From the NCBI RefSeq assembly GCF_014066305.1, contig NW_023501041.1, positions 1,340,665 to 1,404,664 of the forward strand: DNA of 64,000 nucleotides, read 5' to 3'. The translations under genes and the position numbers were made by a program. This document shows, piece after piece, positions 53,986-63,650 of the stretch; the first letter of the stretch is position 1, and each line of letters starts with the position of its first letter. The DNA is from Letharia columbiana (lineage: Eukaryota; Ascomycota; Lecanoromycetes; Lecanorales; Parmeliaceae). The notes beneath the pieces are model-generated. The model was not told the origin of the DNA. It saw only the letters and a program-made list of their open reading frames with translations, and did not search any database.

Positions 53986-56900
53986 TACGATATTAATCTT
54001 ATTTACAATATCGATATTAATAATATATCGCTATAACACTCTTCTAAATAATAGAAATCTTTTATTTAAGTCTTAATATAAGTAAAATCTTAATTAAGAT
54101 AAAGGCGTATTCGCTTATATAATTAATATATCTCTTTTCTTTATATAACTTCGTAATATCTTAAATAGATTAATATAGATTACTCGAAGAACTCGCTCGC
54201 CTTAACTCTATAATTAAGTTTTAAAAAGAAGAATACTTTCTAATAATATCTAAGATCATATCTCTTATCGCTAATAAATAAATATCTAGAAGATCTAAGT
54301 AGTTATAGAAATCTAGAATTATTAAAAAATTACTCGAGATAGTAGTCGAAGTTATAGCCTATATAACTTTTAGATTATTATTTAAATATAAGAATCTTAA
54401 TTCTTCTATCGAGAATCTCGTTTTCTTCGACAATCGATTCTTTTTATAAGTATATACTTTCTAACGAAATTATTATCTATAATAGTACTTAGAAAGAGAC
54501 TTTTTAAATTATTACGATAGTTATAGAGTTTTCTAAGATTTAGATAAATTAAGATATTATTATTAATATCTCTAAGAAAGAGTAAATATTAATTTTTTTA
54601 AAGTTAGAAGTTAATTTTAAACTATTTAGAGTTTACTCGCTTAGCTAGAAAAATCGTAAAATTATTAATAAAATATTTAATAAGTTATATAAGTAGAAGT
54701 AAATAATATAATCGAACTAGTTTATAAAATATAGTTATTTATATTTTATAATTTAATATAATACTTCTTTTAATAGAAAAAAACGCGTTATTATTAATAT
54801 TAGAGGCTTAAATAAAATTATAAAATCTAATAGCTATTTTATATTACTATAGTTAGATATTATCGACTTTATAATTAAATATTAATATATTTTAATAATC
54901 GATACTATCGATTAGTTTTATTAATTTCTTATAAAAATTCTTAATCGATATAAGTTTATAATAGTATTTTATTATAAATAAGAGTAATTAAATATAATTT
55001 TAATAAGTTATAAAGAATTACTATTATATATATAACGCTAAACTAATAAGATATTAAGATCTTTATAAGATTTCGCTAAAGTATATATTAACGATATAAT
55101 TAACTTTTCTTATATCTTAGCGAAATATCTTAATTATCTATAAAAATTATTTATACTTTTTTAATAGCGTCAAATTAGTCTTAACTCTTAAGAAATTCTT
55201 TCTAAAATATTTATTTATAATACTTTTTAGTTAATATATAAATAGTTTAGAAATATTTATTTTAATTGAAAAAATCTAAGCTATAAAGACGCTTAGTTTT
55301 TCGTAAAGTCTTTAAAATTTTAAGATTTACTTAAATTTAATAGAATAACTACGCTTATCGATATATCGTTATATCTAGATCTCGAAGCTATTATAAAAAC
55401 GAAAAACTCGATTTATTTAAAATTTATTAATAAAAAAAAGATAGTTAAGTTAGCGACTTAATAAGAAAATAATAATTAATAAGATTATAAATCGAGAATT
55501 TTATAGAAATAGAAATCTAGTTATATTAAGAGCTTTAGAGGATATTTAATAGCTTAATTTTTCTTATATATTACGATTAAAGTTATTATCTTTATATCGA
55601 TATTAATAACTCTAAAAGCTAAAGCTTTATAATAATAATTTATTATATTAAAAGAGATTTAAATCTTAATAAGAATATAATTATAATAAGAATATCGATA
55701 TAGCTAATTATATTTCTAAGTAAACTTCTTAACGAGATTAAAAAGAATTACTAGTTTATAAAATTCGAAATTATTAAAATTATATAGATTATTAAGAAAA
55801 TTAGATATCTTATTAAATCTTCCTCGATTTATTAATAGTTATTTATATTAATTATTTCGCTATTATATTAATATCTTATTAAGTTATTTTAATAACTTTT
55901 TATATAGATAAATTTAATCTTTATTTAATAAGAATATCTTAATACTTATTAAGCTTTAATCTTTTTATTCGCTATAAATTTAATAAGTTAAATATAGTTT
56001 TTAACGTTCTTTTTAAACTATTAGAAATAGAGTTTAACTTCTCTTTCGAAGGAATTCTTAATATTCTTTATAAGTACGTTATTAAGATTTTTAATCTCGA
56101 CCTTACTACGGAAGTAGAAGTCATCTATTATATTATACTCGTCGAGATATTAGATAATTTTAAAACTCGACTTTATAAAGCTTATAAAAATAATAAGTAA
56201 TAAAAGCGCGTTCTTAAAATTCTAAAAAAGGACTTATTTAAGTAAAGAATCGAAGATAGAGAAACTTCGAATAATAAAAGTAAGAAGCTCGAATATTAAG
56301 TTTAAGCTTTAAAAGAATCTTATATACTATATATTCGACGATAGTAAAGAAAAACTTTATATTTTCTACTTCTCTTAAGAAGAAAGTATTTTATATAATA
56401 TATAACTTATTAAATTACGACGGCTTTTATAGGTTATATAATTATTTATTAAGCTTCGTCTATATTTAATAGCTTATTAAATAATTACGCTTTTATATTA
56501 TTTACTATTTAGATTATTAAGTTCTTTAAATAAAGAAGTATATATCGTATAAATATCTTAATTTAATAATTATATCGATAATCTTATTTTATATATTAAT
56601 AATAAATTTTATTATAGAGCTATCGAAAGTTAATAGTTATAATATCTTACTTACTATAATAAATAAGTTTATTAAAAAGATTATTCTTATATAAAAAAAA
56701 GTATTTAAAATACTATTAATTAAATAAATGTTATTATTATAGCACTTTATAAATATAATTAGAGAATTCCGTAGTCCTTTATTAATAATAGAGATATTAA
56801 ATTTATATCGTAATTTTAAAAGACTATCTTTAAGCGACTTAGCCTAAGTTTTCTTATATCTATTACTTATTATTCTTAGATAAATAGATAATTCGAGTAT

Positions 56901-57660
56901 ACGAATTAAATTATAGTTTTTCGCTATTATATAGTAAAGAATATTAATTAGCGTTAAATATTATTATTTATTAATATAATTCTTAATAATTTAATTAACT
57001 TTATTATCGAATTCGCGCTTAATAAGATAATTTATAAATTTCGAGTTAATAATAATATTAATCTTCTCGATAATTTATTTTTATAAGATTTTAAAAAGTT
57101 ATAGTTAATTAAGTATAAAGTCGTTAATAAAGCTATAGCTTTCGTTAACGCTATAATTAAAGCTCGCTATAATAATAAATATATATTTCTTAATTTTGAG
57201 AAAAGCGATAAAGTCTATCTTCGCCTATATTATAACTATAAGATCTTAGAAAAAAGAAATTAAAAACTTTATTAATAGCGCGTTAACTTCTTTTAAATAA
57301 TTCGTAAAATTAATAATCTTATCTATAAACTTATCTTATTATCTATTATAAAAATTTATTAATTATCTTAATTACTTAACTAGAATTTATATCTAATAGC
57401 GAGAATTTATATTAATATTCTTAATTTATAAATCTATCTTCTATTATCGATAAGAATAAATTATCGAGTTTCTACGAGATTAAAAAGATTTTTAAGAAGT
57501 AAATAGTTAATAATAGATTATAGTATCTCTTTAAGTAGCTAGATTATAATCTATAAGATAATATCTAATATAAACTCGAGAATCTAGATTACGCTATAGA
57601 TCTTATCGAAGAATACGAAAGAATATATATGAAATTAATATTCTTATAAGGAAAATATCG
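53986..57660 (+). pseudogene. Gypsy chromovirus pol relic: RT, RNase H, integrase, chromodomain
   Basis: Plus-strand reading gives the right part of the chromovirus. RT: IINIRGLNKIIKSNSYFILL (about 54792-54850) where the family has YRGLNxITxxxxYPLPL, and the active site Y-I-N-D at 55084-55095 (family YVDD, one Asp changed to Asn). RNase H: YLYIDINNSKS (about 55590) and FLSKLLNEIKKNY. Integrase: a degenerate core (about 56350-57150), then ARYNNKYIFLNFEKSDKVYL (about 57160-57220), the C-terminal module. Chromodomain: FYEIKKIFKK, then YNL-DNI-YKLENLDYAIDLIEEYE (about 57470-57625). All are riddled with stops. This continues the frame broken at 44042. Confidence 0.8.
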
Positions 57661-58224
57661 TAATATAATAGTTACGAAAGTATTAAAAGTACTTATAATA
57701 ATACTTTCCTAGCAATTAGAAAGGATAATACCTCGAGTCGTTATTTTATTAAAAGCGTCGAAAAATCTACGTAAATCTAGTTCACCTTTAGTAAAAAAAC
57801 CACTTTTCTAATAACCCTTTCCAGCCTCAGCCTTCTATAAAAAAATCACTTTTCTCAATACCCGCTTTCCTAGCTATTAGCAAGAATAGAATATTCTTAA
57901 GTCGTTATTTCACTACCTATTTAGAATTCGAATTCTAAAAAATTAATCGAATCTTATTTCTAGTGCGATTATCGGAAAACCTCGTTAGCTCGCGATTATA
58001 TTATCGACGGAATTAAGAAGAAGTAGAAGGATCGTCAGATTATAAATTATAATACGATATAGGTTTCCCAAAAAGTCGTTCTTTACTATCGGAAATTTCT
58101 TCTTTACTATTCTTTCTTCGTCTAAATCTAACTAAGAAGAAGTAGAAGAATCCTCGAAAAGGAGTTCTTTGCTTATCGAAAATTCTTTTTTTCCAAAAGG
58201 GGGGGCTGTCTTTCTTTCTTTTCC
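57661..58224 (+). repeat. Gypsy 3' untranslated part with imperfect duplication and purine tract
   Basis: The phrases 'actttcctagcaattagaaa' (57703) and 'gctttcctagctattagcaa' (57867), each followed by 'cgagtcgttatttt' or a similar sequence, show an imperfect ~165-bp duplication. 'aaaaggggggg' at 58195-58205 is the likely polypurine tract. No coding content. Confidence 0.5.
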
Positions 58225-58359
58225 CGATATTTAATATAAAATTTAGCCTTATAAGGCTTGATATAAAGGCTTGATATACGAGTATATTAGCAAGTAGATT
58301 TTATTAGCTAGAGAATTAATCCACCTATATACACAGCTTTATAGTATACTTTCATATCA
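58225..58359 (+). repeat. Gypsy 3' LTR
   Basis: Matches 40968-41096 from 'gatat' to 'tttcatatca'. It may start as early as 58207 (TGTCTTTC directly after the purine tract). In that case the 5' LTR has lost ~19 bp. Confidence 0.7.
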
Positions 58360-58360
58360 T

Positions 58361-58485
58361 CCCGCATCTCTAGTTACCAGGTTTTTCAGCCACCTAATTT
58401 TATACTTTATTTAGAACCTAGCCTCGGAGAGATTTTAGAGAATTAATCCGTTCGTTCTATATATCACATATCTAATATTCTAACA
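58361..58485 (-). repeat. Solo 141-bp-family LTR, right part (split)
   Basis: Continues the LTR interrupted at 40967: 'accaggtttttcagccacct' to 'tctaatattctaaca', the reverse complement of 18575-18700. The flanking CTCTT (58486-58490) pairs with TTCTT at 40881-40885. Confidence 0.75.
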
Positions 58486-58735
58486 CTCTTCTCTCTTATA
58501 CTCTTCTCTCTTATACTCTTCTCTCTTAAAAATTCTCTCTTAAAAATTAAAGATTAAAAATTAAAAATTCTAAAATAACTTTATAACGATAAATTATAAT
58601 TTTCTAAAGACTTTATAACTATTAGAAGAAATAAAAAAAATTAAGTTTTTTAAATTTTAAAAAACCTTATTTTTTATAAAAAAAAAAAAAAGCCCATGAA
58701 TTAAATTCATGGAGTTGGATTTTTCTAAGTCAAAT
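58486..58735. repeat. 'tctcttatactct' short repeats and AT-rich DNA
   Basis: Three to four copies of 'ctcttctctcttata' are followed by A/T-rich sequence. At 58694-58713 the palindrome 'ccatgaattaaattcatgg' occurs. No gene. Confidence 0.5.
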
Positions 58736-58829
58736 CGAACTCTGATCGCTTGCTGTGCGTTTTTGACCTACCACCACTATAAATTATTTTTCTCCGGTTA
58801 CAGGCACATATGTGCGGGGAGAGGCGCGC

Positions 58830-59020
58830 TAAGGCCTAATTGGGAAGGTGTATCGAGTGTGGAGGATTGATCCGTAATAATTGCCCACAAAAAACAGAGA
58901 AAGGCCATGTTCTTATGGCAAGAAGTATCGAAATACCGGAAAGAAATGGAGACAACGTGCCAGTTAGTGGTGTGAATCCCACAATATCTCCTGCCGCAGT
59001 GAAATTTTTCGAATAATGAA
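58830..59020 (+). pseudogene. Possible gag-tail fragment
   Basis: The plus frame reads LGRCIECGGLIRNNCPQKTE, then KGHVLMARSIEIPERNGDNV, and ends at two stops near 59016. The Cys pattern C-x2-C followed by N-x-C is reminiscent of a damaged zinc knuckle at the end of a Gag. No start codon or complete domain. A 98-codon minus-strand frame over the same bases looks like its shadow. Confidence 0.25.
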
Positions 59021-59094
59021 ATAGCTGTAGATATCGGACGGTTTCAATTCGTTCAAATATGCATCGTCCGATGTTTCTCCTGCAGAGGCCGCAG

Positions 59095-59940
59095 TGATGT
59101 ACTATATTAATGTAGTGGGGATGACAGGCCAAGTTGCAGTGGTGTTCTCCGCTTGCTGAGTGATGATTTGATGTGGAATCGTGGAGAGTATATAACGTGG
59201 GATCTTGGAGAGCTGAGCCGTGTTCTTGACGATGGTGGCCTTGTTGCCGCTTGGTTTCTCCGCAGTGTTCTCCGCATTTGCCTGTTGTAGTTCCTCCTCT
59301 TGCTCCTCAATGCAGTGGGGATGACAGGCCAAGTTGCAGTGGTGTTCTCCGCTTGCTGAGTGATGATTTGATGTGGAACCGTGGAGAGTATATGACGTGG
59401 GATCTTGGAGAGCTGAGCCGTGTTCTTGACGATGGTGGCCTTGTTACCGCTTGGTTTCTCCGCAGTGTTCTCCGTAGTGTTCTCCGCAGTGTTCTCCGTA
59501 GTGTTCTCCGCAGTGTTCTCCGCATTTGCCTGTTATAGTTCCTCCTCTTACGATGTTCCTCCTATAGAGGCCTAATTAACTATGATCGTCGCAGTAGATC
59601 CTCCTCTTATGACGTTATTGCAGTGATGTACCATATTAATGCAGTGGGGATGACAGGCCAAGTTGTAGTGGTGTTCTCCGCTTGCTGAGTGATGATTTGA
59701 TGTGGAATCGTGGAGAGCATATGACGTGGGATCTTGGAGAGCTGAGCCGTGTTCTTGAAGATGGTGGCCTTGTTGCCGCTTGGTTTCTCCGCAGTGTTCT
59801 CCATAGTGTTCTCCATAGTGTTCTCCGTAGTGTTCTCCGCATTTGCCTGTTGTAGTTCCTCCTCTTGCGATGTTCCTCCTGTAGAGGCCTAATTGGCTGT
59901 GATCGTCGCGGTAGATCCTCCTCTTGTGACGTTATTGCAG
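59095..59940 (-). repeat. ~210-bp tandem repeat, 3 copies, with inner 'gtgttctcc' repeats
   Basis: Copies start near 59110, 59320 and 59645 with 'ggggatgacaggccaagttg' and are collinear through 'gagagctgagccgtgttctt'. The second and third have expanded 12-bp 'tgttctccgcag'-type runs (59465-59525, 59795-59840). On the minus strand each encodes KATIVKNTAQLSKIPR and IPHQIITQQAENT; the 12-bp runs encode repeated ENTM or ENTA. The rest of the last copy extends to 59940. Confidence 0.75.
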
Positions 59941-60200
59941 TGATATCTGACGATCTGACTGAGTGGATTACTGAGCTGATAGGGTAGGTAGTGTTGACTG
60001 AGCGGCTGGTCGAGTACCGCTGGCTTGGGAGGAGTATGTAGAGGAAGACGATGGCTGTGAATCCGTTCGGGCTCTTTTTGAGGGCCTTCCAACGCGTTTA
60101 TGAGCAGTAGTAGGTAGCTGTTGGGCTCGCTTGCGGCCTCGATTGCCAGCAGTAGCGGATTCGCTGAGGGGTGGCCTGGGGGCGTCAGTAAGGGGTTCAA
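59607..60200 (-). pseudogene. Repeat-containing minus-strand ORF with one RIP stop
   Basis: ATG at 60200 begins MNPLLTPPGHPSANPLLLAI and reads 103 codons to TAG (59889-59891). It continues in the same frame as ASTGGTSQEEELQQANAENT, then the ENTM repeats, then KATIFKNTAQLSKIPR, and ends at 59607. The TAG is the expected product of a CAG. Two further, more damaged copies of the repeat follow in other frames to 59102. The protein is hydrophilic, Thr/Asn/Gln-rich and of unknown family. Whether this was a host gene or an element ORF cannot be told. It lies next to the hairpin repeat. Confidence 0.4.
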
Positions 60201-60332
60201 AAGATGGGTGGAAGGGATATGTGCCTTAGATACTTAGCAACATTTGGGCGAGGGGTATCGAGGATGTATTCATAATTGATGGATTGGTAGAATTGTAGAA
60301 GAAATACGGTTACACAAACAGGTGGAAGGAGT

Positions 60333-61130
60333 AATATGTGCTGGGGCGCGGGCTTCCCAGTAGTGAAAAGCTTGCCGAGTATTGATTTTTACCTATTTTT
60401 GATTCTCAGAGAGATCCCCTAAAACCCCTCGGACCCTTCGGGGGCTCTTTAAGGGCTCTCCGAGAGCTTCTATCGAGGGGCTGTCAAAGCAAGCTCGAAA
60501 TTTGATTATTTTAGTGATATTTGATTGATTTCGAGCTTGCTTTGACAGCCCCTCGACAGAAGCTCTCGGAGAGCCCTTAAAGAGCTCCAAAGGGTTTAAG
60601 GGATTTTAAAGGATCTATCCCTGAGAATCGAGAGAGATAGTTGATATCAGGGGAGACCCCCTGAAACCCCCTAACCCTCCGGGGGCTCTCCGAGGGCTCC
60701 TGCCGGAGGGGATCTTCTCGCAAGCTCGATAATTTGAATAAAAATCTTAGTTTTTAGTATATCTTTACGAATACTTTATCAAATTTCGTCTTCGCTACTT
60801 TATTTGAAAGCGTTTAATTAACTCTATAACTCTATAAATTTACTTTATTATCATTTATTACGTAACGTTAAAGGAATCAAATAGAATAGATTAACAAAGT
60901 TGATGTTCGAGGTTCAGCCTTATGGTGCTTCCTCTTTTGGATGTACCCGTGTTTAGAACGAAAATGAAGAAATAAGGTGTGTTTTAGACTCGAAATCGTG
61001 AAATTCGAGGATCTGATTGGCCAACCTTAAATTTATGGTTGTCGAACATTTTGTGATTTCAGTCTTGAGTAATGAGAAAGCAAGCTTTCCAATTATTATC
61101 CGATCCCGGACGCGTTTGGTGTGACTACAA
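60333..61130. repeat. ~800-bp hairpin-bearing repeat, copy 1
   Basis: From 'tgtgctggggcgcgggcttc' to about 61130 the sequence is collinear with 62858-63650. This copy has little RIP; copy 2 has the RIPed forms. It includes the long hairpin at 60401-60629, a shorter stem in 'ccctccggggg...ccggagggg' (60688-60715), and a 3' half matching 'gaaaatgaagaaataagg'. No TIR or target duplication was identified at its ends. Confidence 0.75.
60401..60629. repeat. Long hairpin: ~101-bp inverted arms, 26-bp spacer
   Basis: The left arm (60401-60501) starts 'gattctcag' and contains 'ctctttaagggctctccgag' and 'ggggctgtcaaagcaagctc'. The right arm (60528-60629) is its inverse with a few mismatches. A third, direct copy of the arm motif follows at about 60653-60745. 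A 65-codon frame across the hairpin is not a gene. Confidence 0.85.
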
Positions 61131-61299
61131 TATTTGAATGTCAATTTAACCCATCAATAGTAGGCCAAACTTCATAATTTTTACAGCGTTAGAAAGCGCA
61201 AAGCGAGCTTTACAATTTGAGGAATTTTGAAGTAACTGTAAGTATCGCAAGCTAAGTACTTCAAAGTATAAAACTTCTACATACAAATTTTTAATAAGA
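61131..61299. other. Unmutated GC-balanced spacer
   Basis: Not RIPed. 'gcgttagaaagcgcaaagcg' is the only local pattern. A 63-codon minus frame (61144-60953) in the repeat is not supported as a gene. Confidence 0.3.
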
Positions 61300-61440
61300 G
61301 AGGCGCGGGAGGGCTATCGGGCTGACTTAGCCGGTCTAATCAAAGGGCGTAGCGAACCCGAATTTATAATTGGCTGCACATACAAATTCAAGGTTTTCAA
61401 GCTCAGCCCTACCTTATTCTTTTATATATACTAATTATTT
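61300..61440 (-). repeat. Family E repeat, left end, inverted and unmutated
   Basis: The reverse complement reads 'agaataaggtagggctgagc', then 'gcagccaattataaattcgg' and 'ctcccgcgcctctcttatta', as in E2 and E3 but without most RIP changes. It thus shows the ancestral sequence of the family's left end. Confidence 0.65.
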
Positions 61441-62289
61441 TCTATTTAATATATATAGTATATAATTAAAGATTAAAAAAACTCGATATTTAATAATTAA
61501 AGAATATATATAAAATAGATAGATAGATATAAGAGAACGATATCGTTATTAATATAATATTATATAACTTTAATATTAATATAAGATATATACTCGTTAT
61601 ATAAAAGAAGAAGATATTTTTCTTTTAATATTTTTTAAATTTATAAGTTAAAGTAATTATTATTAATACTATTATTTAAGTATTTCTTTATAACGCGTAT
61701 AATATTCTTATTTTAAAAGCGAGTAGTCTTTTATTATAGTTTTCTTCTTAATATTAACTTTATTTTTAATTCTTAAAGCTTTCTTAAAGTTATAGCTAGG
61801 TTCTAAGTTCTTAATTCCTTTATAATCTCTTTATAATTTTATATTCTACTTTATAAATAAAAATATAATATTATTATTTCGAAGTATTTCGTTTTTATAC
61901 TTTAATTTATTATAGTATATATTACTCTAAATCTATTAATTCTTTCTAAATATTTTTTTACTAATATTAAAGTACTATTAAGTAAATAGAAATTATAGAA
62001 TCTCTATATACTCGATATTTTAGCTATAAAAGCTTTATATAAATACGCTACGTAACGAAACGAGGGACCTCGAAATAGAACGAAGCGGGATTTTCTTTAG
62101 AGTTTAAATCTCGTCTCGAACTCTATTTCATTACGTAGCGTATTAATATAAACTTCTTATATAACTTTACGTTTATTAAAAAGTATTCTATAATTAATCT
62201 TATTAAAATAAAATAAGAAATAGATAGATTAATCGTATATAATTTATTAGTAAGATTATGAGATTAATTAATATATTAATATATATAAT
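61441..62289. other. AT-rich RIPed DNA with a small foldback
   Basis: CA/TG-depleted sequence without open frames lies between two oppositely oriented family E left ends. It contains the foldback at 62042-62145. Confidence 0.4.
62042..62145. repeat. Small foldback element (104 bp)
   Basis: 'aatacgctacgtaacgaaa' (62042-62060) is the inverse of 'tttcattacgtagcgtatt' (62127-62145) with one mismatch. Pairing continues imperfectly inward ('gaaatagaacgaagcgg' against 'cgtctcgaactctatttc'). Confidence 0.6.
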
Positions 62290-62857
62290 AGAATAAGATA
62301 AAGCTAATCTATAAAAAGCTGAAATTTATATATATACTTAATTATAAATTTAAGTTTACTATACTTTTTAATTAAAAATTATAAGTAAATAAATTAGCGT
62401 TCGTAATTATTAACTTCTTTCTCTATTAAACTACTTCTTAAGATAAAACTATTACTTTCTATTAAGGTTTTTTAATTTTTAATTAAATTATAAAGCGTAA
62501 TTTACGTTTTTTAATAACGTAAGAACTCTTAAATTAAGTTCTATACTTTTTAAAGATAAGAGATTTAAAGATCGCTTATTAAATTCGCTCGATAGCTCTA
62601 ATTAAAAGAATAGATATATATTATCTAAATTCAATATAACTTTTCTACTTTCTATTAAATTTTTCAAATTTTTTTTCTCGATTATAGAGTTTAATTTATA
62701 CTATCTAATAATATAAAAACTATAATATTTAATCTTATAGTTTTAAAAAAATCTTAGATTAAAGTAGTTTTACTCTTCGAGAGTTGAATTTAATCTTAAA
62801 ACTAGATCTTAAAATTAATTACTTTTTATGAATTTAATTCGTAGGCCTAAACTTAAT
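62290..62857 (+). repeat. Family E repeat, copy E4 (RIPed)
   Basis: Starts 'agaataagataaagct', passes 'aaataaattagcgttcgtaa' and 'cgctcgatagctctaattaa', and ends with 'tgaatttaattcgtaggcct'. It is more diverged than E1-E3. Confidence 0.55.
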
Positions 62858-63650
62858 ATGTGCTGGGGCGCGGGCTTCCCACTGGTGAAAAGCTTGCCGA
62901 GTACTGGTTTTTGACTATGTTTGATTCTTAGACAGACCCCCTAAAACCCCTCGGACCCTTCGAGGGGCTCTTTAAGGGCTCTCCGAGAGCTTATATCGGA
63001 GGGGCTGTTAAAGCAAGCTCGAAATTTGATTATTTTAGTGATATTTGATTAATTTCGAGCTTGCTTTAATAGCCTCTTCGATAGAAGCTCTCGAAGAGCT
63101 CTTAAAGAGCTCCGAAGAGTTTAAGGGGTTTTAAGAAATCTAACTTTAAGAATCGAGAGAGATACTCTAGATATAATATTTTATTTAATATACTTAGGGG
63201 GAGACCCTCTAAAACCCCTCTAACCCTCCGGAGACTCTTCGAGAACTCTTCGAGGGCTTCTGCCAGAGTGGCTCTTCTCGCAAGCTCGATAATTTGAATA
63301 AAAATCTTAGTTTTTAGTATATCTTTACGAATACATTATTAAATTTCGTCTTCGCTACTTTTTCAAAAGCGTATAATTAACTCTATTACTTTATAGATTT
63401 ACTTTATTATTATTTAATACGTAACGTTAAAGAAATTAAATAGAATAAATTAATAAAGTTAATATTCGAGATTTAGTCTTATAATACTTTCTCTTTTAAA
63501 CGAACCCGTATTTAAATCGAAAATAAAGAAATAAGATATATTTTAGACTAGAAATCGTAAAATTCGAGAATTTAATTAATTACTAGCTTCTTAGCGTAAA
63601 AGCTATTTAAGATTTTAAGTCTTAAGTATTAAGAAAGTAAGCTTTTTAAT
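62858..63650. repeat. ~800-bp hairpin-bearing repeat, copy 2 (partly RIPed)
   Basis: Collinear with 60333-61130. The hairpin spans 62923-63154. Beyond about 63060 nearly all CA/TG are lost, whereas the first 200 bp stay GC-balanced. A ~30-bp AT-rich insertion lies near 63165-63195. Confidence 0.7.

Larger units (their letters stand above)
40968..58360 (+). mobile_element. Ty3/gypsy chromovirus, split by nested elements
   Basis: LTRs at 40968-41096 and about 58225-58359 share 'gccttataaggctt' and 'cgagtatattagcaagtaga', and run to 'gtatacttt'. They have TGATAT...ATATCA-type ends. Interior part 1 (41097-44042) gives gag and protease. Part 2 (about 53990-57660) gives RT, RNase H, integrase and chromodomain. 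The intervening ~10 kb is other elements inserted between protease and RT. A purine tract (58195-58205) precedes the 3' LTR. The insertion target is a solo 141-bp-family LTR (CCGC/CCCGC flanks). All coding parts are RIP-dead. Confidence 0.8.

Noticed and set aside
59102..59842. Arg-rich minus frames (MRRTLRRTL...)
   Set aside because: Alternative frame of the tandem repeat. The ENTM/KNTAQLSKIPR frame looks more protein-like and continues from the upstream ATG.
60393..60590. 65-codon minus frame
   Set aside because: It lies across both arms of the hairpin, so its sequence is dictated by the inverted repeat.
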